A stretch of DNA of 5,951 nucleotides from positions 1 through 5,951 of the forward strand of contig SLBE01000247.1 of NCBI GenBank assembly GCA_007126465.1, written 5' to 3'. The stretch is from Syntrophomonadaceae bacterium (GTDB lineage Bacteria > Bacillota > Dethiobacteria > DTU022). A program made the position numbers and the translations under genes. Within the stretch, counting starts at the first letter, position 1, and each line of letters begins with the position of its first letter. The notes beneath the pieces were generated by a model. It was not told where the DNA came from. It worked only from the letters and a program-made list of their open reading frames with translations, and ran no database searches. Positions 5,603 through 5,951 of the stretch are shown here, in pieces.

Positions 5603-5951
5603 TTATGTCATCCCTTCAGTTTTCTGTTTTTGGTATAGCCAGCAGCGGACAAGGTGTTTGGGCTGCGACTCTATAAGATCGGGGGTCTCCCGGCGGCAGA
5701 TATCCATAACCTCCGGGCAGCGTGGATTAAAAGCACATCCCCCGGGCATTTCGGAAGGATTGGGAACAGAACCGGGGATATATGCAAGAGTTTCCTTCTC
5801 TTCTTCAAGAACCGGCTTAGATTTAATCAGGCCTGCTGTGTAAGGGTGTAGAGGTTTATTAAACAAACTCCTGACATCAGTGTTCTCAACGACTTTCCCG
5901 GAATACATTACCACCACATAGTCAGCCATCTCGGCAATAACACCCAGATCA
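5603..5951 (-). CDS. Oligopeptide/dipeptide ABC transporter ATP-binding protein (OppD/DppD type), C-terminal part
   Basis: The gene enters from the right edge; only about 115 codons are visible and its start, Walker A, signature and Walker B motifs lie outside. The frame is open to the edge, where DLGVIAEMADYVVVMYSGK is the usual sequence following the H-loop of a peptide-transporter ATPase. The internal ATG at 5927-5929 is therefore not the true start. The tail has LHPYTAGLIKSKP, then PGSVPNPSEMPGGCAFNPRC and two further cysteines (ICRRETP and VRCWLY), giving the four-cysteine C-terminal domain seen also in the next gene. Pairing with the OppF-type gene, in the usual D-then-F order, makes this the partner ATPase of one heterodimeric importer. 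Membrane and binding-protein genes are expected further upstream, outside the window. Confidence 0.9.
   Translation of the reverse strand, partial: DLGVIAEMADYVVVMYSGKVVENTDVRSLFNKPLHPYTAGLIKSKPVLEEEKETLAYIPGSVPNPSEMPGGCAFNPRCPEVMDICRRETPDLIESQPKHLVRCWLYQKQKTEGMT

Noticed and set aside
1..5951. Hidden mobile element, CRISPR array, toxin-antitoxin pair or defence system
   Set aside because: No transposase, integrase, spaced direct repeats or terminal inverted repeats were seen. All long frames are accounted for by metabolic, transport and regulatory genes on one strand.

Overview
This window carries seven genes, all on the minus strand, and the two outermost are cut by the window edges. The proteins point to an anaerobic Firmicute, probably a Clostridia lineage near the Desulfotomaculum, Moorella or Syntrophomonas groups. 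The grounds are a CoA-dehydratase-activase-type Fe-S protein, a NifR3/DusB protein with the NFGCP motif, the HTH plus 'quinate 5-dehydrogenase'-like gene pair, strong GGAGG-type ribosome binding sites and moderate G+C judged by eye. This placement rests on recalled family resemblance, not on a search.

In the direction of transcription (right to left), the window opens with the C-terminal end of an oligopeptide/dipeptide ABC transporter ATPase (OppD/DppD type, 5603-5951). It is joined with no gap to a complete second ATPase (OppF/DppF type, 4619-5602). Next come an M20-family metallopeptidase or deacylase (3269-4564) and a protein of the CoA-dehydratase activase-related family (2153-3238). Gaps between these genes are 0, 54 and 30 bases, with no recognisable terminator, so they could form one transcript. 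A plausible theme for the first three is peptide import followed by cytosolic cleavage or deacylation.

An 80-base gap, with at best a weak promoter, leads to dusB (1092-2072), a tRNA-dihydrouridine synthase. The next gap (1001-1091) is the most structured non-coding stretch. It holds a good sigma-A-type promoter and, just after the predicted transcription start, a perfect 6+6 inverted repeat. These lie directly ahead of a small HTH protein (467-1000). Only 22 bases further on is a gene (1-444, incomplete) of the family usually labelled 'quinate 5-dehydrogenase'. These two genes look like a separate, possibly self-regulated unit of unknown role.

No tRNA, rRNA, CRISPR array, insertion sequence or riboswitch was seen. 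No gene-free stretch exceeds 300 bases; the longest is 91. The window is mostly ordinary chromosomal gene content. The least understood parts are the HTH/quinate-dehydrogenase-like pair and the lone activase-related protein.
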